Shown here: in pieces, positions 33,547 to 43,187 of the stretch
Position numbering within the stretch: the stretch's first letter is position 1
Layout of the letters: every line of letters starts with the position of its first letter
Source: Myxococcus eversor
GTDB taxonomy: Bacteria > Myxococcota > Myxococcia > Myxococcales > Myxococcaceae
Assembly: GCF_010894455.1 (NCBI RefSeq)
Contig: NZ_JAAIXY010000004.1
Span: 1-64,000 of the forward strand
Reading direction: 5' to 3'
Length of the DNA stretch: 64,000 nucleotides
Translations under genes and position numbers: made by a program
The notes under the pieces: model-generated
What the model was told of the DNA's origin: nothing
The model's database searches: none
The model's input: only the letters and a program-made list of their open reading frames with translations

Positions 33547-34803
33547 TCAGCGGGAGGGTGAGAGGGTCTCCAGTCCCGAGGCGAACAACACCGCCGCTTC
33601 CGCCTGCTGAACGGCCTCCTGCTGACGCAGGTGCAGCAGCCGCAGGTCCTTCAAGGAGCGGAGCGCGTCGAGCAGCTCCAGGATGCTCCCGCGTCCTTCG
33701 CGATATGCGTCCTCCGCCATCTTCCTGAGAATGGGGAGCCGCTCCACCACCTCGTGCTCCAGCGTGGCGAGGGCCTGGCTCCGGCCCGAAAGGACCGCAT
33801 GGGCGCGGGCCAGCTCCGCTCGCGCCTCGGCGACCTCCGCGTCCAGTGCACGTGACTCCGCGTCCACTTCAGCCGAAGCCCGGGCAATCGCGCCCTGGTT
33901 GCGGTCGAACAGCGGCACCGGCAATGACAGGCCCAGGTACACCGACACACTGTTCTCCCGACGAGTCAGCAAGGTGCCCGCGGCCAGGGAGGGCACGGGA
34001 AGCCGCTCACGGCGCGCCAGGGAGAGGCTGCCCCGAGCCATGGCCTGTCGCTCGCGAACCGCGACGAGCGACGGTCGGTGCTCCCGAGCCTGTTCCCACA
34101 GGCGCTCCAGGTCAGGCATCGCGTGGGTGTTCCCCAAGGTCCCCCGTGCACGAGGACTCCACTGGGGAAAGCCGAGCAGGCTCGCGAGCTGTCCGGCAGC
34201 ATCCTCGACATCCGCCCGCGCGTTCCGCACCTCGACTTCCAGTGAGCGACTCTCGACGCCGATGCGCTCCACGTCGTAGCGACTGGTCTCACCGGCGGAG
34301 GCCCGTCCCCGGACGACCTGCTCCACGCCGCCCAGGTCCGTCTGGTTCTCCTCCAGGATGCGCAGCGACTCCTGTCGCGCCAGCAGCGCCGCGAAGGCCG
34401 CGCGCACCGCCAGCGTCCGCTCCGCGAGGGATGAGGCCACTCGCGCCTGTTCGGCCTTCACGCCCAGGTCCGCCACCTCGCGGCGAACGCCTCGCTGTCC
34501 GAAGAGGAGCAGCGGTTGCTCCAAGGTGAGCTGGTGCTGGGACACCGCGCCGGTATTGGCGCCCGAGGCCAGACGCTGTCCGCCGTAGCTGAGCGACGGA
34601 TTGGGCAGCATGCCCGCCGTGACTCGCTCCGCCGCGGCCACGTCTACACGCGCCCGCTCCGCGGCTGTCCACGGACTGTGCTCGGCCAGCAAGCTCAGGG
34701 CTTCCTCGAGGGTGACGGACTCCGGAAGGCGCGGGTCCTGGGCCCGCGCGCCGCCGGTATTGAGGACCATCCACAAGACACCGAATGCAATGAAGTGCTT
34801 CAT
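33547..34803 (-). CDS. TolC/CzcC-family outer-membrane efflux protein
   Basis: A 418-residue exported protein with a signal peptide (cleavage near ARAQ, residue 22). It has two repeats of the outer-membrane factor fold, rich in long Ala/Glu/Arg coiled-coil helices, with LPNPSLSYGGQ and LGLSLPVPLFDRNQG strands typical of CzcC. It forms the trimeric outer-membrane channel for the RND pump encoded upstream. Its ATG overlaps the pump stop (ATGA), so channel and pump are coupled. Last gene of the operon. Confidence 0.92.
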   Translation of the reverse strand: MKHFIAFGVLWMVLNTGGARAQDPRLPESVTLEEALSLLAEHSPWTAAERARVDVAAAERVTAGMLPNPSLSYGGQRLASGANTGAVSQHQLTLEQPLLLFGQRGVRREVADLGVKAEQARVASSLAERTLAVRAAFAALLARQESLRILEENQTDLGGVEQVVRGRASAGETSRYDVERIGVESRSLEVEVRNARADVEDAAGQLASLLGFPQWSPRARGTLGNTHAMPDLERLWEQAREHRPSLVAVRERQAMARGSLSLARRERLPVPSLAAGTLLTRRENSVSVYLGLSLPVPLFDRNQGAIARASAEVDAESRALDAEVAEARAELARAHAVLSGRSQALATLEHEVVERLPILRKMAEDAYREGRGSILELLDALRSLKDLRLLHLRQQEAVQQAEAAVLFASGLETLSPSR

Positions 34804-37800
34804 GCCGCCGCCACCTCCACCGGGTGCTCCTTCCTGTCTTCGTGCGGGTTGTCGGGCAGATGGACCAGGTCTTCCTCTGGCTCCGCTGTCGTGCCAGACG
34901 TCTTGCTCGCGAGGACGCTGTACAAGGCTGGCAGCGCGAACAGCGTCACCAGCACCGTGGTCACCAATCCACCGATGATGACGACGGCGAACGGGCGCTG
35001 CGTCTCGCTGCCCACGCCCTGGGAGAGCGCGGCGGGCATCAGGCCCAGCATGGCGAGCATCGCCGTCATGAGCACCGCGCGGAACCGGCTCGCCGCACCC
35101 GAGGGCAGGGCGGAGGCCAGTGCTTCTCCGGCGCGTCTGCGTTCATCCACGGCGCTCACCACCAGCAGGGAGGCCAGACACACCTGACCCAGCAAGGTGA
35201 TGAAGCCCACCGCCGCGCTGACCGACAGGGGGATGCCACTGAGGGCCAGCGCGAAGACGCCTCCGCACATGGCGAACGGAGCCACGCCCAGGACGGCGGT
35301 GGCGCTGCGCAGCGAGCCCAGCGCGGCATAGAGCAGGGCGAAGACGACGACGAAGGAGATGGGCACGATGACGGCCAGTCGCCCGAGCGCCCGTTGCTGG
35401 TTCTCGAACTCGCCGCCCCACACCAGGAAGTTCCCATCGGGGACCGTCACGTCGCGGCCGACGCTCTCCATCGCCTCCTGGATGGTGGAGCCCAAGTCCC
35501 TTCCTTCGACGTTGAATTTCAGCGCGAGCATGCGGCTGTTGCCCTCGCGGTTGATGTTGGCGCGGCCGATGGCCTTCTCGATGTGAGACACCTCCCGCAG
35601 GGGCACATGTCCACCGCTGACGGTGGGCACGAGGATGTTGCCGATGCGCTCCTCGTTCTCGCCCTCCGACGGCGCGAACTTCACGCGCACGGGAACGGGG
35701 CGCTCCTGCTCCCACAGCTCCGTCACCACCCGGCCGCTGAGCGCCGTCTCCACCACGTCCTGCGCTGTCGTGACGTCGATGCCCGCCCGGGCCAGTGCCG
35801 GCCGGTCCAGCACCACCTGGAGCTGCGGCACGTCCGAGTCACGGTAGAGGCCCAGGTCCACCACGCCCTCGACCTCCTGGAGCGAGGCAATCGCCGCCTC
35901 CAGCGTGCCGCGCATCACCTCCAGGTCCGTGCCGAACACCTTCAGCACCACCTTGCCGCGCACGCCGCTGACGGCCTCCTCGACGTTGTCCTTGATGGGC
36001 TGCGAGAAGTTGAAGCCCACGCCGGGAATCTCGGACAGGGAGGCGCGCATCTCCCGCACCAGCCGCTCCTTGTCCCAGCCCGGGCGCCACGTCTCGGTGG
36101 GCCTGAGCCGGACGAACGTCTCGCTCATGTTGACGCCTTCGTTGTCCGTGCCGTCCTCGGGGCGGCCCTGCTCGCTGAGGGTCTCCAGCACCTCGGGGAA
36201 CGCGAGCGCGCGCTTGCGCACCTCCAGGAGGATGTCCGCGCCTTTCTCCAGCGAGATGCTGGGTGGCATCTCCACGAAGATGAGGATGTCCCCTTCGTCC
36301 AGCTCAGGCAGGAACTCGCTGCCCACCTGGGTGGAGGCCACTGCCGTGCCCAGCACCAGCGCGCCCAGGCAGGCGAAGACCAGGCGTCGTCGGCCGAGCA
36401 GGCCCTGGACGGCTCGGGCATACGCCTCGCGCATCGTGACGAGCAGCTTCGGCTCCTTCACCTCGGCGTCCTGGGGCCGCAGCAACAGGGCGCAGAGCGC
36501 GGGGACCACGGTGAGGGCGAACACGAGCGCGCCGATGAGGGCGAAGCCGTACGTCAGTGACAGCGGTCGGAAGATGCGTCCCTCCACGCGCTCCAGCGTG
36601 AAGACGGGGAGGAGGGCGGCGATGATGATGGCCATCGCGAAGAAGGTGGGCCGAGCCACGTCGAGCGCCGAGTGGAGGATGAGGCCGAGCATCTCCTTGC
36701 GTCCCTTGGGCCGCCGCGCCCCCGCCACGTGGAGCACGTTCTCCACCAGCACCACCGCGCCATCCACGAGGATGCCGAAGTCGATGGCCCCCATGGAGAT
36801 GAGGTTGGCGGGAAGTCCCAGCGCCTTGAGGCCGATGAACGCGGTGAGCAGCGCGAGCGGAATGACGGACGCGACGATGAGCGAGCAGCGCAGGCTGCGC
36901 AGGAAGAGCCACACCACCGCGACGACGAGCAGCGCGCCGTGCAGCAGGTTGTGGTGCACCGTGGACAGCGTCTGCCCGACAAGCATGCTCCGGTCATAGA
37001 ACGGCTCGATGCGCATCCCCTTGGGGAGCACGCTCTCGTTCAGTTCCTTCACCTTCGCGTGGACACCTTCCAGCACCGCGCTCGGGTTCTCGCCTCGGCG
37101 CAGGAGGACGACGCCTTCGGCCACGTCCATGGACAGGTCATGTCCCACGGTTCCGCGTCGCGGCGTATGCGAAGCCACCACGCGCGCCACGTCGCCCACC
37201 GTGACAGGCGTGCCGTCCTCGCTCTTCAGGACGATGTCCTGGACGTCTCGCGGCGAGCGGAGGTAGCCCACGCCTCGGATGAGCAGCTCCTGGTCTCCAT
37301 GTTTCAGGAACCCGCCGCCCACGTTCCGGTTCGAGCGCTCCAGCGCTTCGGTGACCTGGGCCAGTGTGAGGTCGTGGGCGAGCAGTCGCGACGGGTCCAC
37401 CTGGATGTGCAGCTCCTTGAGGAAGCCGCCGAAGCTGAGCACGTCCGCCACGCCCGGCACCTGTCGCATCAGGCGCGCGATGTTCCACTCCATCTCGGAG
37501 CGCGTCTCCGCGAGCGTGTGCCGCTCACTCAGCACGCGGAACTGGTAGATTTCTCCGAGCGGCGTGGCCTCGGGCGCGAGCCGCACGTCCGCGCCGTCCG
37601 GCAGGTCCGCCGAGGCGAGTCGCTCGCTGACGACGGTGCGCGCCTTGAATGGGTCCGCCGCGTCGTCGAAGGTGAGGGAGATGAGCGACAGGCCGAAGAG
37701 GCTCTCGCTGCGCATCTGCATCATCATCGGCGTGCCGTTGAGGACACGCTCGATGGGGACCGTCACCTGTCGTTCAATCTCCTCGGGCGCGAGGCCTGGG

Positions 37801-37958
37801 AATTGCGCGATGACGTTGACCTGGAGGTTGGTGACGTCCGGGAACGCCTCCACGGGCGTGTCCAGATAGGCCTTCACTCCATAGAGGCCGATGGCCAGGG
37901 TGATGAGGATGACGGGGATGCGTCGTCTGACGCAGGACTCGATGAGGGCTTTCAACAT
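34800..37958 (-). CDS. CzcA-type heavy-metal RND efflux permease
   Basis: A 1,052-residue inner-membrane proton antiporter with twelve membrane helices and two large periplasmic loops. The fourth helix carries DFGILVDGAVVLVEN (near 400), the DFGxxxDGAxxxxEN signature of heavy-metal RND pumps, and LPELDEGDILIF marks the second porter domain. Full length for the family (about 1,030-1,060). Expected substrates are divalent cations such as Co, Zn, Cd or Ni, or Cu/Ag; the sequence alone does not decide. The gene is 15 nt downstream of the adaptor. Confidence 0.95.
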   Translation of the reverse strand: MLKALIESCVRRRIPVILITLAIGLYGVKAYLDTPVEAFPDVTNLQVNVIAQFPGLAPEEIERQVTVPIERVLNGTPMMMQMRSESLFGLSLISLTFDDAADPFKARTVVSERLASADLPDGADVRLAPEATPLGEIYQFRVLSERHTLAETRSEMEWNIARLMRQVPGVADVLSFGGFLKELHIQVDPSRLLAHDLTLAQVTEALERSNRNVGGGFLKHGDQELLIRGVGYLRSPRDVQDIVLKSEDGTPVTVGDVARVVASHTPRRGTVGHDLSMDVAEGVVLLRRGENPSAVLEGVHAKVKELNESVLPKGMRIEPFYDRSMLVGQTLSTVHHNLLHGALLVVAVVWLFLRSLRCSLIVASVIPLALLTAFIGLKALGLPANLISMGAIDFGILVDGAVVLVENVLHVAGARRPKGRKEMLGLILHSALDVARPTFFAMAIIIAALLPVFTLERVEGRIFRPLSLTYGFALIGALVFALTVVPALCALLLRPQDAEVKEPKLLVTMREAYARAVQGLLGRRRLVFACLGALVLGTAVASTQVGSEFLPELDEGDILIFVEMPPSISLEKGADILLEVRKRALAFPEVLETLSEQGRPEDGTDNEGVNMSETFVRLRPTETWRPGWDKERLVREMRASLSEIPGVGFNFSQPIKDNVEEAVSGVRGKVVLKVFGTDLEVMRGTLEAAIASLQEVEGVVDLGLYRDSDVPQLQVVLDRPALARAGIDVTTAQDVVETALSGRVVTELWEQERPVPVRVKFAPSEGENEERIGNILVPTVSGGHVPLREVSHIEKAIGRANINREGNSRMLALKFNVEGRDLGSTIQEAMESVGRDVTVPDGNFLVWGGEFENQQRALGRLAVIVPISFVVVFALLYAALGSLRSATAVLGVAPFAMCGGVFALALSGIPLSVSAAVGFITLLGQVCLASLLVVSAVDERRRAGEALASALPSGAASRFRAVLMTAMLAMLGLMPAALSQGVGSETQRPFAVVIIGGLVTTVLVTLFALPALYSVLASKTSGTTAEPEEDLVHLPDNPHEDRKEHPVEVAAA

Positions 37959-37973
37959 GGTTTTTCCCCGGCC

Positions 37974-39077
37974 TCAGAGCAACTGGTCCGCCGCGCCATC
38001 GAGGAGCAGGGCGCCCTGGGTGACGACCTTCTCTCCCGGGGACAGGCCGGAGATGACGCGCACCCGTCCCTCCACCGACTGCGCCACCGCCACGGTGCGC
38101 CGCTCGAAGGTGAGGGAGTCCTGTTGCACGTAGACGACCAGTTGTTTGCCATTGCGGATGAGCACCGCCTGGGCCGGCAGGGTGATTCCCGCGTCCGTCG
38201 CTTCGATGCGCACGCGGCCGAACATGCCGGGCCGCATTCCCGCGCCCGAGGTGTCCAGGTGGATGCGCACGGGCGCCGTCCGCGAGCCCGCCGTGACGAC
38301 CGTGCCCACGGAGATGACCTGGCCGGACAGCGGCCCCCGCTCGGAGGGCAACTCCACCTGGACCTTCGCGCCCTCGCGAACCAGAGGCAGGTCCCGCTCG
38401 AAGACCTCGGCCACGACCCAAAGCGCGGAGGGGTCTCCGACTTCGACGAGTGGCTCGCCTCCTGGTTGGAGTGAAGCGCCCACGCTGGCGTTGCGCGACA
38501 GCACGGTGCCGGCGATGGGCGCGCGCAGCACGAGCGTGGAGCCCGTGCCTCCTCCCACGAAGCTGGAGGCGGACTGCGCGCGGGAGAGCTCGGCCTGTGC
38601 CTCGGCCAGACGGGTCTCCGCGGCCAGCCGCTCGCGTTCAATTCCCACGCCCTGCTCCTGCATGCGGCGCTCGCGCTCGACGGCGAGCTGGGACTCCCGC
38701 AGGGCCGCCGTCGCTGTCAGCACCGCCGTGCGAGCAGACGACGCCTCAGGACAGTCGAGCGTCACCAACGCATCGCCCGGCTTCACCGTGTCGCCGGTGC
38801 GGACATGGACGGTGACGACCCGGCCCGCGAAGGGCGCGGCCACGCGGGCGATGGCTTCGTCACGGAAGGCCACGCGGGCGGGGGCCTGGAGCAGCGCGCC
38901 ACTGGAGTCCGGGCTCACCACGGTGGTGGTGACGAAGGCGCGAGAGCCCTCGGCGATCTGGAGGAGCCCCTCCTGAGCGGGCTTTGGGGGTATGCGCTCC
39001 GGTGGGGCATGGGCGGGAGCCCCGTCGGAACAGCCGGCGGCGAGGGCCAGCAAGGCGAGCAACGAAAGTCGGGTCAT
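37974..39077 (-). CDS. CzcB-type periplasmic adaptor lipoprotein
   Basis: A 367-residue membrane-fusion protein. Lipobox LALAAGC near residue 17, so it is inner-membrane anchored by lipid. Barrel-sandwich halves (RVAAPFAGRVVTVHVRTGDTV and STLVLRAPIAGTVLSRNASVG, each quoted short) flank a coiled-coil hairpin at about 110-165. A beta-barrel domain and a membrane-proximal domain follow. The ATG at 39077 (GGGGA upstream) was preferred to 39083. First gene of the operon; the divergent kinase-regulator pair begins 137 bp away and probably controls it. Confidence 0.92.
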   Translation of the reverse strand: MTRLSLLALLALAAGCSDGAPAHAPPERIPPKPAQEGLLQIAEGSRAFVTTTVVSPDSSGALLQAPARVAFRDEAIARVAAPFAGRVVTVHVRTGDTVKPGDALVTLDCPEASSARTAVLTATAALRESQLAVERERRMQEQGVGIERERLAAETRLAEAQAELSRAQSASSFVGGGTGSTLVLRAPIAGTVLSRNASVGASLQPGGEPLVEVGDPSALWVVAEVFERDLPLVREGAKVQVELPSERGPLSGQVISVGTVVTAGSRTAPVRIHLDTSGAGMRPGMFGRVRIEATDAGITLPAQAVLIRNGKQLVVYVQQDSLTFERRTVAVAQSVEGRVRVISGLSPGEKVVTQGALLLDGAADQLL

Positions 39078-39214
39078 GCCCATCCCCTGGGCAAGTCCTG
39101 GTCCACGGCCTCTTCGACTCAACCTCTTGGAATCACGAGCATCAGGGCTGCTGCCCGAGCAGGCGTGAGTGGTGAATCTTGAACCATCTGTGCACTTTCG
39201 CCACAGTCGGCGCG

Positions 39215-40714
39215 GTGAGAATCTCGACGAAGCTCGGGCTCGGGCTGGCGCTCACGAGCGCCGTCATCCTGGGCTCCCACGGCTACCGGCAGCTCCAGCG
39301 CGAGGAGGCGGACCTGCGCGGGGCGTCCGAGCACGAGTCCCGCTTGCTCGGAGTCGCCCTCCAGGTCGCGGTGGAGAACGCGCTGCGCGACGGCCAGTCC
39401 GCGGACGTGCGGGAGATGCTCGAGTCGCTGGAGCTTCGAGACCCGAGCGTGGACGTGCTGGTCTTCGACGCACGCGGAGGGCTGAAGGTCCACTCCTGGG
39501 GCGGAACGCAGGCGCGCCTGCTCGTCGAGTCGGACATCCACGAGGTGATGGCGTCCTCCAGGGTGGTCAGTCGATTCGAGGGGCCCGAGGGCCTCTCCCA
39601 TCTGTCCGTCGTCCTCCCGTTGCGCGGAGATGATGGCGCGCCGCTGGGAGCGCTGGCGGTGGTGAAGCCGTTGGATGGCTTGCGACAGGACCTCCAGGCC
39701 ACGCGGCTGAGCGCGCTGCTGTCGGTGCTGATGCTCATCGCGGGAATCTCGCTCGTGGGGTGGCTGCTGGTGCTGCTGTACATCCAGCGCCCCCTGGCGC
39801 GTGTCGCGGGCGCGATGCGCACGGTGCGCGGCGGTGACTTCTCCGCCACCGTGCAGCCGTATCAGCGGGACGAAGTGGGAGAACTCACCCAGGCCTTCAA
39901 TGCGATGATGAAGGAGCTGGCGGAGGCGAGGGGACGGCTCGACGCGGAGGTGGAGACGCGCATCGCCCTGGAGACGGGCCTGCGTCGCGTGGACAAGCTG
40001 GCGACGTTGGGACAGCTCTCCGCGGGACTGGCCCATGAGATTGGCTCTCCGCTGCTCATCCTCGGCGGACGTGCGCAGGCACTCGCCGCGAGGACCGAGC
40101 TGCCCGAGGACGTCCGTCGCAACGCGGGCATCCTCGTGGAGCAGTCCGAGCGCATCACCCGCACGGTGCGACAGTTGCTGGAGTTGACGCGCAGGAGGCC
40201 CACGCGGATGGAGACGCTCGACGTGCTCGTGCCGGTGCGCGCGGTGGTGGAGTTGCTGGAGTTGGATGCGCGCAAGCGAGGAGTGCGGCTGGCGCTCGAC
40301 AGCGAGGCGTCACTGCCCGCTGTCCTGGCGGATGCCGATGGCGTGCAGCAGGTGGCGTTGAATCTCCTGACCAATGCGCTCCGCGCCACGCCTCGGGGTG
40401 GGACGGTGCGGGTGTCGCTGGCACGAGGCGCCTTCCGGCTCGCCCCAGCGCTGCGGGAGCGTGAGGGCGTGAGGTTGGTGGTGGTGGACACGGGCGTGGG
40501 CATCGACGCGGAGTGCCAGTCGCGCATCTTCGAGCCGTTCTTCAGCACGTGGCCCGAGCAGGGTGGCACGGGCCTGGGGCTCGCGGTGGTGAAGGCCATC
40601 GTCGCCGAGCATGGAGGTGCTGTCTCGGTGGCGTCGCGGGTGGGTGCGGGCAGTGAGTTCACGGTGCATCTGCCAGTCGCGGACGATGACTCGCGGGGAG
40701 AGGTGGCGGCATGA
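39215..40714 (+). CDS. Membrane sensor histidine kinase next to the RND operon
   Basis: A 499-residue kinase from a GTG at 39215 (a TTG at 39179 is in frame but lies in the intergenic region). Membrane helix near 7-25, a periplasmic sensor of about 140 residues, a second helix near 175-200 (LSVLMLIAGISLVGWLLVLLY), HAMP (about 205-255), HisKA with GLAHEIGSPLLILGG, and HATPase with LNLLTNALRATP and GTGLGLAVVKAI. It belongs to the NtrB-like class that pairs with NtrC-type regulators. It is ATGA-coupled to its regulator and divergent from the efflux genes, so it likely senses periplasmic metal. Confidence 0.92.
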   Translation: MRISTKLGLGLALTSAVILGSHGYRQLQREEADLRGASEHESRLLGVALQVAVENALRDGQSADVREMLESLELRDPSVDVLVFDARGGLKVHSWGGTQARLLVESDIHEVMASSRVVSRFEGPEGLSHLSVVLPLRGDDGAPLGALAVVKPLDGLRQDLQATRLSALLSVLMLIAGISLVGWLLVLLYIQRPLARVAGAMRTVRGGDFSATVQPYQRDEVGELTQAFNAMMKELAEARGRLDAEVETRIALETGLRRVDKLATLGQLSAGLAHEIGSPLLILGGRAQALAARTELPEDVRRNAGILVEQSERITRTVRQLLELTRRRPTRMETLDVLVPVRAVVELLELDARKRGVRLALDSEASLPAVLADADGVQQVALNLLTNALRATPRGGTVRVSLARGAFRLAPALREREGVRLVVVDTGVGIDAECQSRIFEPFFSTWPEQGGTGLGLAVVKAIVAEHGGAVSVASRVGAGSEFTVHLPVADDDSRGEVAA

Positions 40715-42060
40715 GCGCGGTGGAGCGGCGACTGCTCGTCCTGGATGACGACGCGGGAGTGGTGGACTTCCTCTGTGAGAGCCTGACCGGGCGTGGCTAC
40801 ACGACGGTGGGCTTCACGTCGCCGACGGAGGCGCTCGCGCGGTTTCGCGAGGAGTCGTTCGACCTGGTGATTTCCGATGTGGAGATGCCCGAGCTGCGGG
40901 GCACCGAGTTGCTGGAGGCGCTCCTGTCGGAGAAGCCGGGGCAGCTCGTGCTGCTCATCACCGCGTTCGGCAGCATCGAACTGGCGGTGACCGCGGTGAA
41001 GGCCGGGGCGTGCGACTTCGTCACCAAGCCCTTCAACATCGACGTGCTCGTGCTCTCCATCGAGCGCGCCCTTCGAGAGCGTCAGCTCCGACGAGAAATC
41101 GTCCGCCTGCGCGCGGCCGTGCCCATGGATGCGCCGGGAGGACTCGTGGCCCGCAGTCCCGCGATGCGCAAGCTGTTGGAGATGGCCCGCCGCGCCGCGC
41201 GCACGGACTCCACGGTGTTGCTCACTGGCGAGACGGGGACGGGCAAGAGCGCGCTCGCGCACCTGGTCCACGCTTCGAGTGCCCGGCGCTCCGAGCCCTT
41301 CCTCCAGCTCAACTGCGCGACCCTTCCACCCGGACTCGCGGAGAGCGAGTTGTTCGGCGCGCGGCGCGGCGCCTTCACCGATGCGCGCGAGGACCGGGCC
41401 GGCGTCTTCGCGGCGGCGGGGGCGGGGACACTCTTCCTCGATGAAGTGGGCGAGCTGTCCCTGGAGGTCCAGGCCAAGCTCCTCCAGGCGCTGGAGACGG
41501 GCAAGGTGCGGCCCCTGGGGGCGAGCGCGGAAGTCACGGTGCGCGCACGCGTGGTGGCCGCGACGAATCGTCCGTTGGAGGAGCTGCTGCGCGAGGGCCG
41601 CTTCCGGCCAGACCTCTACTACCGCCTCAACGTCATCCGCCTGGAGGTGCCTCCGCTGCGCGAGCGGCGCGAGGACATCGTCCCGCTGGTGGACTTCTTC
41701 CTGGGACGGCTCGGCGGAGTCCAGGCGCGAGAGGTGCTCGGCGTGTCGGCGGCGGCGATGCGCAGGCTGGTGGGGTACGCGTGGCCCGGCAATGTGAGGG
41801 AGCTGGCCAACCTGCTCGAACGCGCGGTGGCGATGACGGACCACGACACGCTGGTGCCCGAGGACTTCGACCTGCCCGGCGCTGGAGACCCGGGCATGCG
41901 CTCCCTGTTCTCACGTGCGACAGGAGAGGAGCCGCCGCTGGAGGACGTGGAGCGGGCCTACGTGCGCCGCATCGTCGACGCGCACGGTGGCAACAAGGCC
42001 GCCGCGGCGCGCATCCTCGGCATCAACCGCCGCACGCTCTACCGGAAGCTGGGGGAGTGA
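40711..42060 (+). CDS. NtrC-type sigma-54 activator response regulator
   Basis: A 449-residue regulator: receiver domain (residues 6-125) with LVLDDDAG, phospho-acceptor Asp in DLVISDVEMPE and Lys in FVTKPFN; AAA+ domain (145-375) with GETGTGKS Walker A and LFLDEVGELS Walker B; and a Fis-type helix-turn-helix at the end (GNKAAAARILGINRRTLYRKL). The sigma-54-contacting loop reads GAFTDA rather than GAFTGA (codons near 41368-41385). Naturally occurring variants at this position are known, so activity is not excluded. It presumably activates a -24/-12 promoter of the divergent efflux operon. Confidence 0.92.
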   Translation: MSAVERRLLVLDDDAGVVDFLCESLTGRGYTTVGFTSPTEALARFREESFDLVISDVEMPELRGTELLEALLSEKPGQLVLLITAFGSIELAVTAVKAGACDFVTKPFNIDVLVLSIERALRERQLRREIVRLRAAVPMDAPGGLVARSPAMRKLLEMARRAARTDSTVLLTGETGTGKSALAHLVHASSARRSEPFLQLNCATLPPGLAESELFGARRGAFTDAREDRAGVFAAAGAGTLFLDEVGELSLEVQAKLLQALETGKVRPLGASAEVTVRARVVAATNRPLEELLREGRFRPDLYYRLNVIRLEVPPLRERREDIVPLVDFFLGRLGGVQAREVLGVSAAAMRRLVGYAWPGNVRELANLLERAVAMTDHDTLVPEDFDLPGAGDPGMRSLFSRATGEEPPLEDVERAYVRRIVDAHGGNKAAAARILGINRRTLYRKLGE

Positions 42061-42064
42061 CGCG

Positions 42065-42712
42065 TCAGTCCCAGACGAAGAGCCACTTGATGCCCTTGCC
42101 GAGCCCGTAGAACACCCAGCCCAGGGGCCCGGGGCTCACCGGTCGCTTGAAGTCCAGGAACACCGAGGACAGGGTGATGTTGCCCTCCAGTCCCTCCAGG
42201 TGCGCCTTGACGGTCTCGTATTCGAGGGTGATGCGCTCCAACTCCTTCTCCACCTTGAGCGTGTCCTCGACGGTGACCGCGCGCTGGAGCAGCTCCAGGT
42301 AGCGCTCGCGGATGCGTGTCAGGTTGTCCAGGCGCACCTTGAGGTCGCGGTGCGCGTCCGTCACGTCCTCGGCGGAGACACTCTTGCTCGCCACCGTGCC
42401 CAGCGCGGGCACCGCGGCCAGGAAGCCCTCCAACTGTTCGGCCGGAATGCGCACCAGGACGGTCTCCGTCATCACCTGTTGGGCATAGCCCCCGTGGGTC
42501 TTCGCCAGCGCGGTGGCTCGCGCGGGCCCCTTCTCCGGCTCGTCGCACTCCACCTGCAGGGAGGCGCGATGGATGATGGACCGCCCCTCGATGGCCGCGC
42601 CCGGGGCACCTCCCCGCGCCGACAGGCCGTCGCTGACCTCCGCCCGCGCGTGCGGTCGAGAGGTGGAGCACGCCAGGAGCGCGAGGACGGGGACGAGGAG
42701 GAGCGGGCGCAC
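42065..42712 (-). CDS. DUF4349-family lipoprotein
   Basis: A 215-residue lipoprotein: GTG at 42712 preceded by AAGGA, hydrophobic stretch and lipobox ALLAC. The periplasmic part matches DUF4349: IIHRASLQVECDEP, TETVLVRIPAEQLEGFLAA, SVSAEDVTDAHRDLKVRLDNL, then a long coiled coil (about 120-180) and LSSVFLDFKRP. Members usually have a C-terminal membrane helix; here the tail GWVFYGLGKGIKWLFVWD is hydrophobic but short. Function unknown; envelope-associated. It ends only five bases from the convergent regulator stop, with no room for a terminator. Confidence 0.85.
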   Translation of the reverse strand: MRPLLLVPVLALLACSTSRPHARAEVSDGLSARGGAPGAAIEGRSIIHRASLQVECDEPEKGPARATALAKTHGGYAQQVMTETVLVRIPAEQLEGFLAAVPALGTVASKSVSAEDVTDAHRDLKVRLDNLTRIRERYLELLQRAVTVEDTLKVEKELERITLEYETVKAHLEGLEGNITLSSVFLDFKRPVSPGPLGWVFYGLGKGIKWLFVWD

Positions 42713-42791
42713 GGAGTTCCTTGGGAAAAGAGGACAGTCGCGAACTTCCTCAGGACGCCCCCGCGCTTTTCCGCGTTCCATCCTCCGGCAT

Positions 42792-42818
42792 CAGGGGCCC
42801 CGATGAAGAGGGCCCCTG
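42792..42818 (-). terminator. Hairpin after the tautomerase-like gene
   Basis: CAGGGGCCC (42792-42800) and GGGCCCCTG (42810-42818) form a perfect 9-bp stem with a 9-nt loop, 22 bases beyond the stop at 42840. Confidence 0.55.
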
Positions 42819-42839
42819 AGCGGAACCTCACGACGACTG

Positions 42840-43043
42840 CTAGGAGACGCGGGCGACGGGGGCTGGCTGCACGCCATCGCCCTCGTAGTAGATGCTCGCG
42901 CACCCCTTCTCGTAGACGACGAGCACGCGATCACTCTGGCCCAGCAGGTCGGAGGCTTTCTCCGTGGCCTTGCGGACCAAGGTGTCGAACTTCGCCGAGC
43001 TCTGGCTCTGCTTGCTGCTGGCCCGGACTGTCACGACTGGCAT
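42840..43043 (-). CDS. Small 4-oxalocrotonate-tautomerase-like protein
   Basis: A 67-residue protein beginning Met-Pro-Val-Val-Thr-Val; Pro would be the N-terminal catalytic base after Met removal. The pattern LVRKATEKASDLLGQSDRV followed by a VVYE strand matches the helix-strand unit of 4-OT family tautomerases. The conserved arginines of true 4-OT are not clearly present, so catalysis is uncertain. Start at 43043 (GGAG about 12 nt upstream). It stands alone, followed by a hairpin. Confidence 0.65.
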   Translation of the reverse strand: MPVVTVRASSKQSQSSAKFDTLVRKATEKASDLLGQSDRVLVVYEKGCASIYYEGDGVQPAPVARVS

Positions 43044-43187
43044 GCGGTGTCCCGCTCCTTGGTGCCCCATGGTGGGCGGCTCCAGGCAAGGCCCGGCTCC
43101 GTACCCATCCGCAGGTAACCAACGCGTCATAGCCAACCCAACACTTCGTTGACAAGCGCTCCGCTCCGTGGCGGGAAGAGGGTTCCT

